Program-made: the position numbers and the translations under genes
Shown: piece by piece, positions 29,601 to 36,616 of the stretch
Numbering within the stretch: the stretch's first letter is position 1
Layout of the letters: each line of letters begins with the position of its first letter
Source of the DNA: an uncultured Shimia sp.
GTDB lineage: Bacteria; Pseudomonadota; Alphaproteobacteria; Rhodobacterales; Rhodobacteraceae
NCBI GenBank assembly: GCA_937897325.1
Contig: CALCOY010000079.1
Coordinates: 1-43,241, forward strand
Length of the DNA stretch: 43,241 nucleotides
Direction of reading: 5' to 3'
Notes under the pieces: model-generated
The model's input: the letters and a program-made list of their open reading frames with translations, nothing else
Database searches by the model: none
Told to the model about the DNA's origin: nothing

Positions 29601-32600
29601 GGCGACCAGATCGTCACTGTCCTGCGTCGCAATTCCGATCGATCCGCCCTGATTGCCTGCGCCGCTTAGCTGGCCTGTCGCGGTCGTGCCGTCTTCGAAC
29701 GTGATCGTGTAAGTTGAGCCGATCAGCTCTGCACCTGACACCCCGCCTACATCCCAGATGGGATCTGTACCGCTATCGAGTGTTGATTTGGTCGACCCAG
29801 CGATCGAGTTGGGGTCCATGTCGACGGCAAATGAAACCGTCTCACCCGTCTGGAAGCCACCATCGATATCCGTGTCGAAGATCAGTGAAAGACCCTTGAA
29901 CCCGGCGATGCCACCGTCACCCACATAAGGATCATAGCTGGACGGATCGACAACGCCCGTGCTGCTGGCCCCGTCGATGGTCAGTGCTTTACTGATAGTG
30001 TCGCCGGCCACACCGAATGGGTCAAAGACGCTGTCGGGGTAGAGCGCATTGGTAACGTCGATCTCGATGTTCGTAATGATCTTGTCGCCAGTGTTCGTGA
30101 TTTGGAAAGACCCCGCGCCAAAATTCGAAATCTGCACGTCGTCCGATTCCGCCGTGACGGAGAACTGCGCTTCGCCGATCTCGGTTGGACCTGTGGCCTC
30201 TCGGATGACGATACCGCTCAGCTTGCCGTTGTCGCTACTGGCGGAAATATCGATGTCGATTGCGTCGGGATTGCCGAAAGCGTCCGGGGACACCGCATCT
30301 GGCAGCGTGATCGTGACCGGTTGGTTGATATCTCCAGCCGTCTCGGCCAGCACGTCGAAGTCATTGAGGACAATCTGACCTTCGACCGAAACGTCAAAAA
30401 CACGCTCCCCGGGTGCGGAGAGAAAGATCTCTGCAAAGTAGAGCTCTACCGCGTAAGACCCTGGATCCAAGGCAATTTCATATGAAAGTGTTCCGCCATC
30501 CGCGCCACCGAACCGCTCTGTCTTATAGACGGTTCCATCAAATGCCGGTTGCGCCCCGTTGCCATTGTTGACGTCGAACGTAGCGCCGTCAGTGAATGTA
30601 CTGCCGTTCAGGAAACCTTCATCCGCGGAGAAGTTGATGCCGTCCTGGGTCAGAGCAGGGCCGCCCGCGTTGATCGCAGCCACAACCGCGCCGTCGGCCG
30701 GAAGCGCTTCTGTCACAAAGGCAAGCTCTGCGCTGGACGGATTGCCCCCTTGGTTCAGCCAGAAGGTCAAGGTGCCGGTTAGATTGTCTTCTTCAAAGCC
30801 TTGAAAGCCCGCTGAGGGGTTGTTGAGTGACGGCAAAAGGTCATTCCCAACTGCGCTGTCGTTGAAGACAAACCCACCTAGCAGATCGCCAGGTTCCACA
30901 ACCCCATCTGGCGTGACACCAAGCGTGGGAATGGCCGGATCAATGTCAAAATTGCTGCCGCCTACCAGACCGATAAAACCACTGTTGCCCAGATCGGCGT
31001 CATACGCCGCCAGCGTGAGGTCGGCCAGACGGAAGCCTTCCGGGATTTCGACCGTGATGAAGTCGCGGTCTTGGTTGCCACCGGCCAGGTTCGAAACAAC
31101 GGTTGTCGCGCCCCCCTCCTCCAGTGTGATGGTCGTCGGCACAGACGGATCAGACGACAAGTCACCACCCGGGACGGTGACACCATCCACGCTGTCCACG
31201 GGATCGGAACCCACCTGAACAATCTCGATCCCCTTGATCGCCGGGTTCTCGACGCCTGCCAGAAACTCCAGATCGATCGTTCCATCACTGATCACCCGCG
31301 CCGTGACGACCGATGAAGCGCTGAAAGAGCCGGCCAGAGCATATTGATCTATATCCGAAAATTCCGATGGTACGGTTCCATCGACGCTCACGCTGAAGAC
31401 CCGGTCACCTGTCGGATCACCGCTGGTGTCGCTGTCGGCAATGTCCACGAAAAGCTCCGCCAGATAAAGCCGAACTTCGACCTCAGCCCCTGCCGGGACG
31501 TCGAAAGCATAGGCCATGTTTCCGTTGGCATCGGCAGCCGTATCAAAGCGCTCAACGCCCAGAACGGCCTCAGGCACAAAAAACGGATCAGTTTGCGACG
31601 TATCAAGCCCGCTTTGGGGCTGACCATTGGTCGGAAAATCACTGTTAGAGCCCGGATTGATAAGGAACGGAGAATTCGAGGCCTGGGTATCGGCAGACCA
31701 GGTCGGCCCGCCATCGGTTGCCGCAACCTCTTCACCACCGGCATTGACCCGATAAAGCACCGTTCCAGCCGTGATATCATTGTCGGCGATCGAAATCTGT
31801 GCCGCTCCCGTTCCGATGGCCGCATTGCTGCTGACCCCGGTGATTTGCACGTTGAAAGTCTCAAGTGTTTCAGCCAACGCATCGTCAGTAATGTCGATCG
31901 GAATGGTCACGTCGGATGAATTGCCAACGATGATTACGGATCCGGAATAGGTCTGAGCTGTTGCGTCAAACATAGCCCCTGGCACGACAAAGTCGGTACC
32001 GGCTGTGGCCGTGCCCGAGGTGACTTCGAACGTCACAGTGACCGTTTCATCCGAGGGCACCGTGGTGTTGGTTGCGATCGAAACCTGTGCCAGCCCGTCA
32101 TCCTCGGCCACTTCAATAGGTCCGTTTATGATCGAAACTGTCAGATCTGACACCGCACCCAGCTGAACGATCTCGATCGCATTCACCAACGGATTTTCGA
32201 CAACATGCAAGAATTCGATATCGAGGCTGCCATCTGTCACCTCGACGACATTCGTGATCATGCCACCAACCTGATGCCCAAATCTGGCGGACAGATCCAC
32301 ATCATCGAGGTTGGTGGGCACAGCCCCTTCTATCGACACATCAAAAACACGCGCGCCGGGTGCGGACGTGCCAGCGAAACCATTCCCCATGAAAAGGCGC
32401 ACTTCATAGAAGCCGCTTTGTGAAACATCGAAGGAGTAGGACATCTCTGTCCCACCCGGCTGATCCCAGCGTTCCGTGTCGAACAATGCTCCGGGCACAG
32501 CGCCGGGCACTGTAGCGCCAGGGTCTACCGCCGAGAACTCGGAGGCGTTGTTGCTGCCAGCATCGCTCAGGTTGGGGTTGTTCGCCGTTGGGGTATCAGC

Positions 32601-35168
32601 GCTCCAATCCAGCCCGCCATCGATGGCAGCGACTGTCGGACCGCCCGCATTCACCCTGTAGATCGTCGTCGCCGTTTCATCGCCCGTCGCGTTGATCTCG
32701 ATCTCGTCGAAGATGGCTTGAAACGTGCTGGCTGACGGCTCGCCATTGTTGGTCGAGAACAGCCCGACCGCCAGACCCGATGTCTGACCTTCAATCGTGA
32801 AGTCACCATTGATCGCATCAAGCACATTCGACCCTGCAAGCGAGATCGCAGTTCCGGTCACCGTCTGATCGCCGCCTAACGTTTCAAACGTCACGGTCGG
32901 GGTCGCCGTCTGCGCGACTGGGTCTACCAAAAGCTCGATGAAGATCTTGGCATTGTCCGGGATTATCGCTGGGTCAAAGATATCAGTGGCTGGGATCGTA
33001 TATGTATTCGCGCCAATCAAGTCGTTGTTTTCAAGGGACAACTGAATGCCGGCCTCGTTGTCCGAGGTTTGAATGGCCACCACTTTTAGATAGTTGGACT
33101 GATCCCCCGTTCCGATGTAGCCACCGACCTGCTGAAAGGCTCCAGTAATCTGATCAACCGGGTTGAACAGGGTCCATTTGACGGTGAATGTCTCCACCGT
33201 CGGCGCAATCGTCACGCCGGTGTGGAACAGGTATTCGCCGGAATTGCTGCCCAGGAACGGATCGCCGTTAGAGACATTCTCAATCACCGTCGTGCCGCCA
33301 CCGGCCGCCGTGATGAATTTCACATTGTCGAGCTTGATAATCTGGGCGGGCAGATCTGAAGGCTCCTGAAAGAATTGCTCAAAATCGGTCGTGCCATCGA
33401 CCATGACACCCGTCAGACCACCGCCATAGCCGTCCGGGCCGGGGCGGTTGCCATCCTGATCCGGGTCAAAGTCCCAGACATAGTTTTGTCCGGGCTGGAT
33501 CAGCACACCCGACCCATTCGAAGCGTCCCGTAAAAAGGCATCGACCGTGTTCAGCAATCCGTCATTGTCAAAGTCCGGATCATCGGGAAGAATCAGATCG
33601 GTCGGAGCAAAAACCTTTATAGAATCCCCGCCGATCTCGGCCACAAAAAGCGTCCCATCCGGGCCCATCGTCACGTCGAGCGGGGCTTGCAGCCCATTGG
33701 CGAGGGAAAAGATGCCATCATCATCGACGACATCGCCATCGGAATTGGTCAGGGGTTCAAGCGCCGTGCCAGCCTCATTAAGGTTCAGAAGTGTGAGGTT
33801 GCCATTGAATTGCGTGACAACCAGCGCACCATCGATTGCACCTCCGAACGCATCGCCCTTATATTCGACCAGCCCGTTGCTGGACGATCCAAGTACTGCA
33901 AGGCTTTCGCTGTTGGGATCATCATGCGGGACCCTGACACCGCTTTCGGCAAGGCGTGTGGGATCGCCCGTAAACCGGCTTGGATCGATGATGAAACCGT
34001 CTTGAATGTCGATGGCATCCGGGACCAGCGCTGACAGATCCGGCACGTTGTTAACGGGCACAGCCACATCCGGGTCTCCATTATCGTCATAGACGGTCCA
34101 TTCCAGATCCTGGTTGGAGCGGGTGGGGTTGGCGTGACCGTAGTAGCCGCCCTCTTCGATCTTGAAGAGCGGTTCGCCATCCCCTGTCCCACCGTTATTA
34201 GGCGCTTGCGTCGCCGCGCCATCTCCATCCGTAACGGGACTTCCACCCAGCCCACCGTTGGAGCCATTGTCGACCGTGTACAAACGCCCATCATCGGTAA
34301 CGACAATGTCGTAAGGGTTTCTGAAACCATCTGCGTAGATCGAAAGCGGCGCATCCGCCGGGAGGATGGCTTGGTTCAAACCATCATTGCCGCCCCACGG
34401 TCCATCTATGTCGAGACCGTCGACCGTTTCGCTAACGCCATCATTTGCGATGTTGGGATCATCCAGCGTCGGCAAGTCGTAGACGTAGTTCCGCGGAACA
34501 CCACCCTGACCGCCAACTGGGTCGATTAGCACCGGACGGCTCGCAATATCCGCAAGATCCACCGCAAGAAGTGCACCGGACAAGGCATATTCACCTGTAT
34601 ATGAGAAAAACGCACTCGGCGCGCCGTTATTCGTGTTGCCTCCGGACTGAACAAACAACGTCCCACCATCCGCGCTTAACGCAAGACCGTTGGTCGCATG
34701 ATTTTCCTCCGATCGCGGCAACCCGCGGATGATGTCAACAGCCTCCCAATCCGTTCCGTTGAACGTGACTTGGGTGACGACACCGGAATTCGTATCCAGA
34801 TCGGCCTCACCATTGTTCGCAATACGAGGATCACTTGACGAGATATACAGAACCGGATTTTCGGCCGTGCCAGTCACCAGCAGACCTGTCACCTGACGGT
34901 TGGTCAGCGCGCTATCGACCCCATCGTCGTTGTGGTTCTGAATTGATTTGACGACCTCTGCCCCACTGGCCAAAGTCAATGTTTCATGTGAGGTCGCCTT
35001 GTATTCGCCATCATCTAAGATCAGCGTAAAGGCATTAATCGTGCCATTCTGTTCTGAGACGTAAAGCCGCCCGTCGGGGCCAAAAGCCAGAGAGGTCGGA
35101 TTGGTAATGACTTTCGGACCACCTTCTATACCATTGAAAGCACCAATCTGATTAAATGCAATATCCAT
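23610..35168 (-). CDS. Giant 3852-residue multidomain surface protein (beta-propeller, malectin, Calx-beta, LamG, cadherin-like)
   Basis: One uninterrupted reading frame, with ATG at 35168 and GAGGGAG a few bases upstream. Domains, from position in the sequence: residues 1-525, a sugar-dehydrogenase/NHL-like propeller (LAFGPDGRLYVSEQNGTINA, VTMGPDGTLFVAEIGGDS); near 531, an EF-hand-like DFDNDGLLNTVDAF; about 580-830, a beta-sandwich; malectin-like domains near 833-1003, 1134-1319, 1493-1658 and 2105-2287 (YRVNAGG...); Calx-beta about 1006-1129; an Ig-like domain about 1998-2099; LamG-like domains about 2740-2916, 3293-3470 and 3666-3852; six or so cadherin-like domains with VLANDSDADGD-type motifs between the LamG domains. 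Malectin, LamG and cadherin-like folds bind carbohydrate or calcium, so binding of matrix polysaccharide is likely. No signal peptide, RTX repeats or anchor were seen; type I secretion is assumed. Confidence 0.88.
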   Translation of the reverse strand: MDIAFNQIGAFNGIEGGPKVITNPTSLAFGPDGRLYVSEQNGTINAFTLILDDGEYKATSHETLTLASGAEVVKSIQNHNDDGVDSALTNRQVTGLLVTGTAENPVLYISSSDPRIANNGEADLDTNSGVVTQVTFNGTDWEAVDIIRGLPRSEENHATNGLALSADGGTLFVQSGGNTNNGAPSAFFSYTGEYALSGALLAVDLADIASRPVLIDPVGGQGGVPRNYVYDLPTLDDPNIANDGVSETVDGLDIDGPWGGNDGLNQAILPADAPLSIYADGFRNPYDIVVTDDGRLYTVDNGSNGGLGGSPVTDGDGAATQAPNNGGTGDGEPLFKIEEGGYYGHANPTRSNQDLEWTVYDDNGDPDVAVPVNNVPDLSALVPDAIDIQDGFIIDPSRFTGDPTRLAESGVRVPHDDPNSESLAVLGSSSNGLVEYKGDAFGGAIDGALVVTQFNGNLTLLNLNEAGTALEPLTNSDGDVVDDDGIFSLANGLQAPLDVTMGPDGTLFVAEIGGDSIKVFAPTDLILPDDPDFDNDGLLNTVDAFLRDASNGSGVLIQPGQNYVWDFDPDQDGNRPGPDGYGGGLTGVMVDGTTDFEQFFQEPSDLPAQIIKLDNVKFITAAGGGTTVIENVSNGDPFLGSNSGEYLFHTGVTIAPTVETFTVKWTLFNPVDQITGAFQQVGGYIGTGDQSNYLKVVAIQTSDNEAGIQLSLENNDLIGANTYTIPATDIFDPAIIPDNAKIFIELLVDPVAQTATPTVTFETLGGDQTVTGTAISLAGSNVLDAINGDFTIEGQTSGLAVGLFSTNNGEPSASTFQAIFDEIEINATGDETATTIYRVNAGGPTVAAIDGGLDWSADTPTANNPNLSDAGSNNASEFSAVDPGATVPGAVPGALFDTERWDQPGGTEMSYSFDVSQSGFYEVRLFMGNGFAGTSAPGARVFDVSIEGAVPTNLDDVDLSARFGHQVGGMITNVVEVTDGSLDIEFLHVVENPLVNAIEIVQLGAVSDLTVSIINGPIEVAEDDGLAQVSIATNTTVPSDETVTVTFEVTSGTATAGTDFVVPGAMFDATAQTYSGSVIIVGNSSDVTIPIDITDDALAETLETFNVQITGVSSNAAIGTGAAQISIADNDITAGTVLYRVNAGGEEVAATDGGPTWSADTQASNSPFLINPGSNSDFPTNGQPQSGLDTSQTDPFFVPEAVLGVERFDTAADANGNMAYAFDVPAGAEVEVRLYLAELFVDIADSDTSGDPTGDRVFSVSVDGTVPSEFSDIDQYALAGSFSASSVVTARVISDGTIDLEFLAGVENPAIKGIEIVQVGSDPVDSVDGVTVPGGDLSSDPSVPTTITLEEGGATTVVSNLAGGNQDRDFITVEIPEGFRLADLTLAAYDADLGNSGFIGLVGGSNFDIDPAIPTLGVTPDGVVEPGDLLGGFVFNDSAVGNDLLPSLNNPSAGFQGFEEDNLTGTLTFWLNQGGNPSSAELAFVTEALPADGAVVAAINAGGPALTQDGINFSADEGFLNGSTFTDGATFDVNNGNGAQPAFDGTVYKTERFGGADGGTLSYEIALDPGSYAVELYFAEIFLSAPGERVFDVSVEGQIVLNDFDVLAETAGDINQPVTITLPDAVSPDAFGNPDAIDIDISASSDNGKLSGIVIREATGPTEIGEAQFSVTAESDDVQISNFGAGSFQITNTGDKIITNIEIDVTNALYPDSVFDPFGVAGDTISKALTIDGASSTGVVDPSSYDPYVGDGGIAGFKGLSLIFDTDIDGGFQTGETVSFAVDMDPNSIAGSTKSTLDSGTDPIWDVGGVSGAELIGSTYTITFEDGTTATGQLSGAGNQGGSIGIATQDSDDLVATLTVNDVAAGDLGTYSDGGPSVVIEGPAGTTARVVLTKGIIQPVDNNFSGPFAAQLDAQLAALAASDFPANNAAEFQTIDIALTGALQDISALFNFADVTGFDLPFAEDQLPLGFTATIIDPDNGDLPLGPVSAPTYLIYAENQAPSIDPIADIEIAEFETASFNVAAVDPDGDTVALSVAVTRDIDGSVIDPAEYTFAENGDGTAAFNWMTDEPDEGAYTISVTADDGQSQTTETLSLIVNEIADPTEAVLYRINVGGAEVAAADGSEAWAEDTNDNPSAFRISGSNGAPTTSANIDISDASIPDAAPEAIFQSERFDFDGGAPMAWAFDVDAGTDVRINLYFAETFGGLPDADGSGDPVGDRIFDIAVDGAVPAVFDDIDQYSLAGGSFNTGFVLSHETTSDGTIDLSFLHQGFENTTIKAIEIIEMGEDDVTAPSAMLTATDVIMPGTSYTFTVEYSDDTGVDVSSLDDLDVTVSGPGGSFAAAASLVSVDVPADGAVRTATYAITPPSGSWTPADNGNYTISLNDGEISDIIGNSADGAVIGSFIVNVEATDQVTGGRLDVAVTPGTDLDASTFEQGSFSLTNASDAGVDIASVTFDLSTGILPDMVFDPTGAGGDETASPFTPNSGAAATGLVLTGDPAADPFSDPRNGGFDKLTIDFTDFNPGETFTFTTDVDPNSIQDVPGAGAAGSVSGYELIGSTITVTFTDGISTEVSVASLFEESSLGGSATQVTSEDAVAAPTLSILGADGDLVPSLPGDQFNVTDTDFTVQLTGTPGAGFELLQMDTRLFIATGAAPFDVSADELPFYANEAMEEQVIFTGTFDAAGQAVVPASLLETQGAGDTPDGGLNYFMARTIVDGEVSVTSAPLVVQQGSALVYNEPGVMTFSGTNADVIELPHDPIYEIPEGTIAFSFNTTSVASDQGLFTKDASFFVGGGNHVVIYLDNSVLKARFQSATEAVTFQFAGITPDTEYEVAATFSADGVELWVDGNLVDSDALVMDWTQNVQALQWGGRGWGSSSGALGFDAPFSGTISDKQIYSEPLTASQIASLAARSSGSNTPPTAVDDAVSMVEDGSINIDVLANDSDADGDIVSLAGVTTAPANGTAVAEADGTVTYTPDPDFNGPDSFEISVTDASGGTSTSTVTVTVDPVNDDPTAVDDTATTILETSVTVDVLANDTDVDGDTLDVSAVTDGANGTVAINADGTVTYAPDAGFVGDDSFTYTIDDQNGGVADTATVSVTVLGAPNVDPVAVADAVSVDEDGTITFQPGDNDTDGNGDIVTASSIAAGPANGFAIVNPDGTVSYTPIGDFNGIDMFDVTVSDGNGGFDTATTTVTVNPVNDDPMASDDNASATGEDPVTINLLANDSDVDGDTLTILSVGAAANGTIVNNGDGTVTYSANAGFEGSDTFTYTIGDGAETSQATVTVDVTTFPTPIFDMPAATLFNGSNAGVLELPHDPIYEIPEGTVNFAFTPTDTSGSQGLFVKDAGGFVGGGNHLAIYLQGDDLIVRVQDGTNSVSLNVANITAGQTYDLALTFGVSGAQVYLDGALVASDPLQMDWTQNVEFIQFGGRGWASASGASGFDSPFEGLIADKQIYDVALSADQVLALHSDGPVNGAPNAIDDAISVVEDGSVTFDPTANDTDPENDPLMVEAVVLTPANGTATVNVDGSVTYAPDPDFVGTDAFDVLVEDDTGGFDISTVTVTVSPLDDDPEAVDDTATTLQGQPVIISVLDNDTDIDGDTISVVGNGVASNGTVVDNGDNTFTYTPDAGFLGTDTFEYTISDGDGPTDTAMVAINVSEEASGPSDPVFELAGITTFNGSGASVVNLPPSSDLEIEAGTIAFSFIADDFGGRQGLLTKDASGFVGGGNHFAAYVENDDIKVRFQDGADSDVFVFNNIVEGQEYEFAATFSADGVGFYVDGALIGSSDLVMDWRTNVEFLQVGGLGWGSASGAEQFRDPFEGQIADLEIYDAVLDPFDVQTLASTSSFDAL

Positions 35169-35172
35169 AAAA

Positions 35173-35180
35173 CTCCCTCG
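35173..35180 (-). promoter_or_regulatory. Ribosome-binding site of the giant protein gene
   Basis: CGAGGGAG on the minus strand lies 4 nt before the ATG at 35168 and supports this start. Confidence 0.6.
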
Positions 35181-35263
35181 CCCAACAGCGCTTACAAAAT
35201 CTGTTTATGAACAATGGCTTATGCGCCCCGTCCGCGTATACAGGTTAGGCAGAAATGGACAGT

Positions 35264-35278
35264 CGTCAGAAACTGACG
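35264..35278. promoter_or_regulatory. Perfect palindrome upstream of the giant gene, possible operator
   Basis: CGTCAG AAA CTGACG: two perfect 6-bp arms with a 3-bp spacer, about 96 bp before the start codon. The position suits a regulator-binding site. It does not match the lux-box consensus and I cannot name a binding protein. Confidence 0.35.
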
Positions 35279-35689
35279 TGAACTTACCCTATTACATTTG
35301 AGTGCGGGAGATATGCCCCCAAGCATCCCTTGAATTATTCGACCGCGAGCATAATAGAGCCCATTGCCACCCCAACTTACGTAAAGTTAACAGAAGACTA
35401 AAACCTGTCAACGTGATCCCTTCATTTGATGAAACACAATTAATCCCTTAAAAATCAAGGCATAAAATAGTAATTCTCAACTTAAGCGATAATCGTTCTA
35501 TTTTAGCGAGAAACTCAATTTTGCTGCCAATCACCAAAACTATACTTGGATTTAATTCAGAACCGAATCAATTGACATTGTTTCCTTGATTACCTGCCGA
35601 GATTTATTCATTGGACACCAGTTAGACAAAAGAACTTATCGGCCGTGATTGTCGAAAAATGCAGAACAGCGTATTCCGCGTTGGCAATA

Positions 35690-35711
35690 AGCTGTCAGCG
35701 GTGCGACAGCT
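35690..35711. other. Inverted repeat abutting the insertion-sequence end
   Basis: AGCTGTC (35690-35696) pairs with GACAGCT (35705-35711) around 8 nt. It ends exactly where the IS5-like terminal sequence starts, so it may be pre-existing target DNA or an old terminator. Its role is unknown. Confidence 0.35.
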
Positions 35712-35862
35712 GGCTTTGTTGCACGAATGGCTGTAAGGACCCGCGGGGTGGCATCCAGTGCGATTGCCGGACGACATGGGCAGTTGTGCCCCCACACAGT
35801 ACAAGGCCACGAGCGGGTCGTCCTGCAATGACGGCCTCAAGCAACGTGGAACGCTGTCGATC

Positions 35863-35903
35863 ATTGACCGGCAACACATTCGCAGAATGTGTGAGAGGGG
35901 AGG
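35863..35903 (+). repeat. Hairpin element copy 1 inside the transposase
   Basis: About 41 bp that interrupts the transposase between LSI and FDP. It has CCGGCA (35868-35873), a perfect 8-bp inverted repeat ACACATTC/GAATGTGT around GCA (35874-35892), and GAGAGGGGAG (35893-35902). The outer boxes match copies 2 and 3. Confidence 0.7.
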
Positions 35904-36170
35904 TTTGATCCGACGGTGATCTCGACGCCACCGCAGCGCGGCAAACGCGGTCGCCAACAGCAGTTCAGCGATGCCGCGGTCCAGACCTGCCTCTCGTTGA
36001 ACGTGCTCTTTGGTATGCTGCTTCGGCAAATGACAGGGTGGGTGCAAAGCCTTCTACGGCTGGTTGGGCTGGATTGCGTGGTGCCGGACAACAGCACCTT
36101 GCGCGGCCGCCAGAGTATTGTGAACGTAAGCCTGCCATCTCGTTAAGGCAGCGGTCCTCTGACCCTTTTG

Positions 36171-36211
36171 ATCTCCTCTCGAGACATCATTGCGTGATGT
36201 AGTGCCGGGCA
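36171..36211 (-). repeat. Hairpin element copy 2, inverted, inside the transposase
   Basis: About 41 bp inserted between GPLTLL and VDSAG. Read on the minus strand it has CCGGCA, then ACATCA/TGATGT around 5 nt, then GAGAGGAGAT, the same order as copy 1. Its orientation is opposite to copies 1 and 3. The inverted repeat differs from the other copies. Confidence 0.65.
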
Positions 36212-36343
36212 GTGGACAGCGCCGGCGTCACATCCGAGGGCGAAAGCGATTGGAATGCCCGCAAGCAAGGCGGGCTCAAGCGGCGCATCTGGCAGAAGAT
36301 ACACAGAGGTCTCAACGAAGAAACGCTCAAGGTTCGGGCCGTC

Positions 36344-36386
36344 CACGGCCCGGCAGGCGATTTGCTCTGCAAATCTGCCGAGAGGG
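36344..36386 (+). repeat. Hairpin element copy 3 inside the transposase
   Basis: A 43-bp insertion between LKVRAV and ELTTRNVGDAPM. It has CCGGCA (36350-36355), GATTTGC/GCAAATC around TCT (36359-36375), TGCC pairing back to GGCA, and GAGAGGGGAG (36380-36389). Removing 43 bp restores the transposase frame exactly. Confidence 0.7.
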
Positions 36387-36616
36387 GAGCTCACGACGCG
36401 CAATGTCGGCGATGCGCCCATGCAGCCCGAATTGCCAAGCCAAATACCGCCGGATCAGAGGAGATCGGATCAGTGACCGCCGATGGCGCCTGCCGCACAC
36501 GAAAATGCCATGACGCGATTGCAGCGCGCAATACGCATGCTGTCATTCCCCCGCGCAAGACCGGTTCCAAGAAACAACGCCCAGGTGTTGCGCCACTGCG
36601 CGGACAACCTATCGTT

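Larger units (their letters stand above)
35169..35689. other. AT-rich leader and promoter region of the giant gene
   Basis: About 500 bp without a gene and markedly richer in A and T than its surroundings, especially 35380-35600. It must contain the promoter of the giant gene. Such AT-rich upstream regions are typical targets of nucleoid-associated silencers, but no specific protein can be named. The far end merges with the insertion-sequence remnant. Confidence 0.5.
35776..36562 (+). pseudogene. Broken IS5-family transposase
   Basis: Conserved segments of an IS5-type transposase can be followed through several frames. QYKATSGSSCNDGLKQRGTL starts after the ATG at 35776. RFDPTVISTPPQRGKRGRQQ, then FSDAAVQTCLSL and LLRLVGLDCVVPDNSTL follow from 35904; then VDSAGVTSEGESDWNARKQG from 36212, NVGDAPMQPELPSQIPPDQ before 36455, and EIGSVTADG and KCHDAIAARNTHAVIPPRK up to 36562. 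The gene is broken by three inserted hairpin elements (35863-35903, 36171-36211, 36344-36386), a TAA at 36144 and a 2-nt frameshift near 36455, and its C-terminus with the last catalytic residue is missing. No active transposase can be made. Confidence 0.85.
35712..36600 (+). mobile_element. Remnant of an IS5-family insertion sequence
   Basis: The left end is GGCTTTGTTGCACGAATGG at 35712, very like the terminal inverted repeat of many IS5-family elements (GGCTTTGTTGCACAAA...). A broken DDE transposase follows from 35776. The matching right end is not found: similarity stops near 36560-36600, where the DUF2306 gene begins, so roughly the last 90 codons of the transposase and the right terminus are lost. 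Three hairpin elements interrupt the remnant. It is dead and looks old. Confidence 0.8.
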
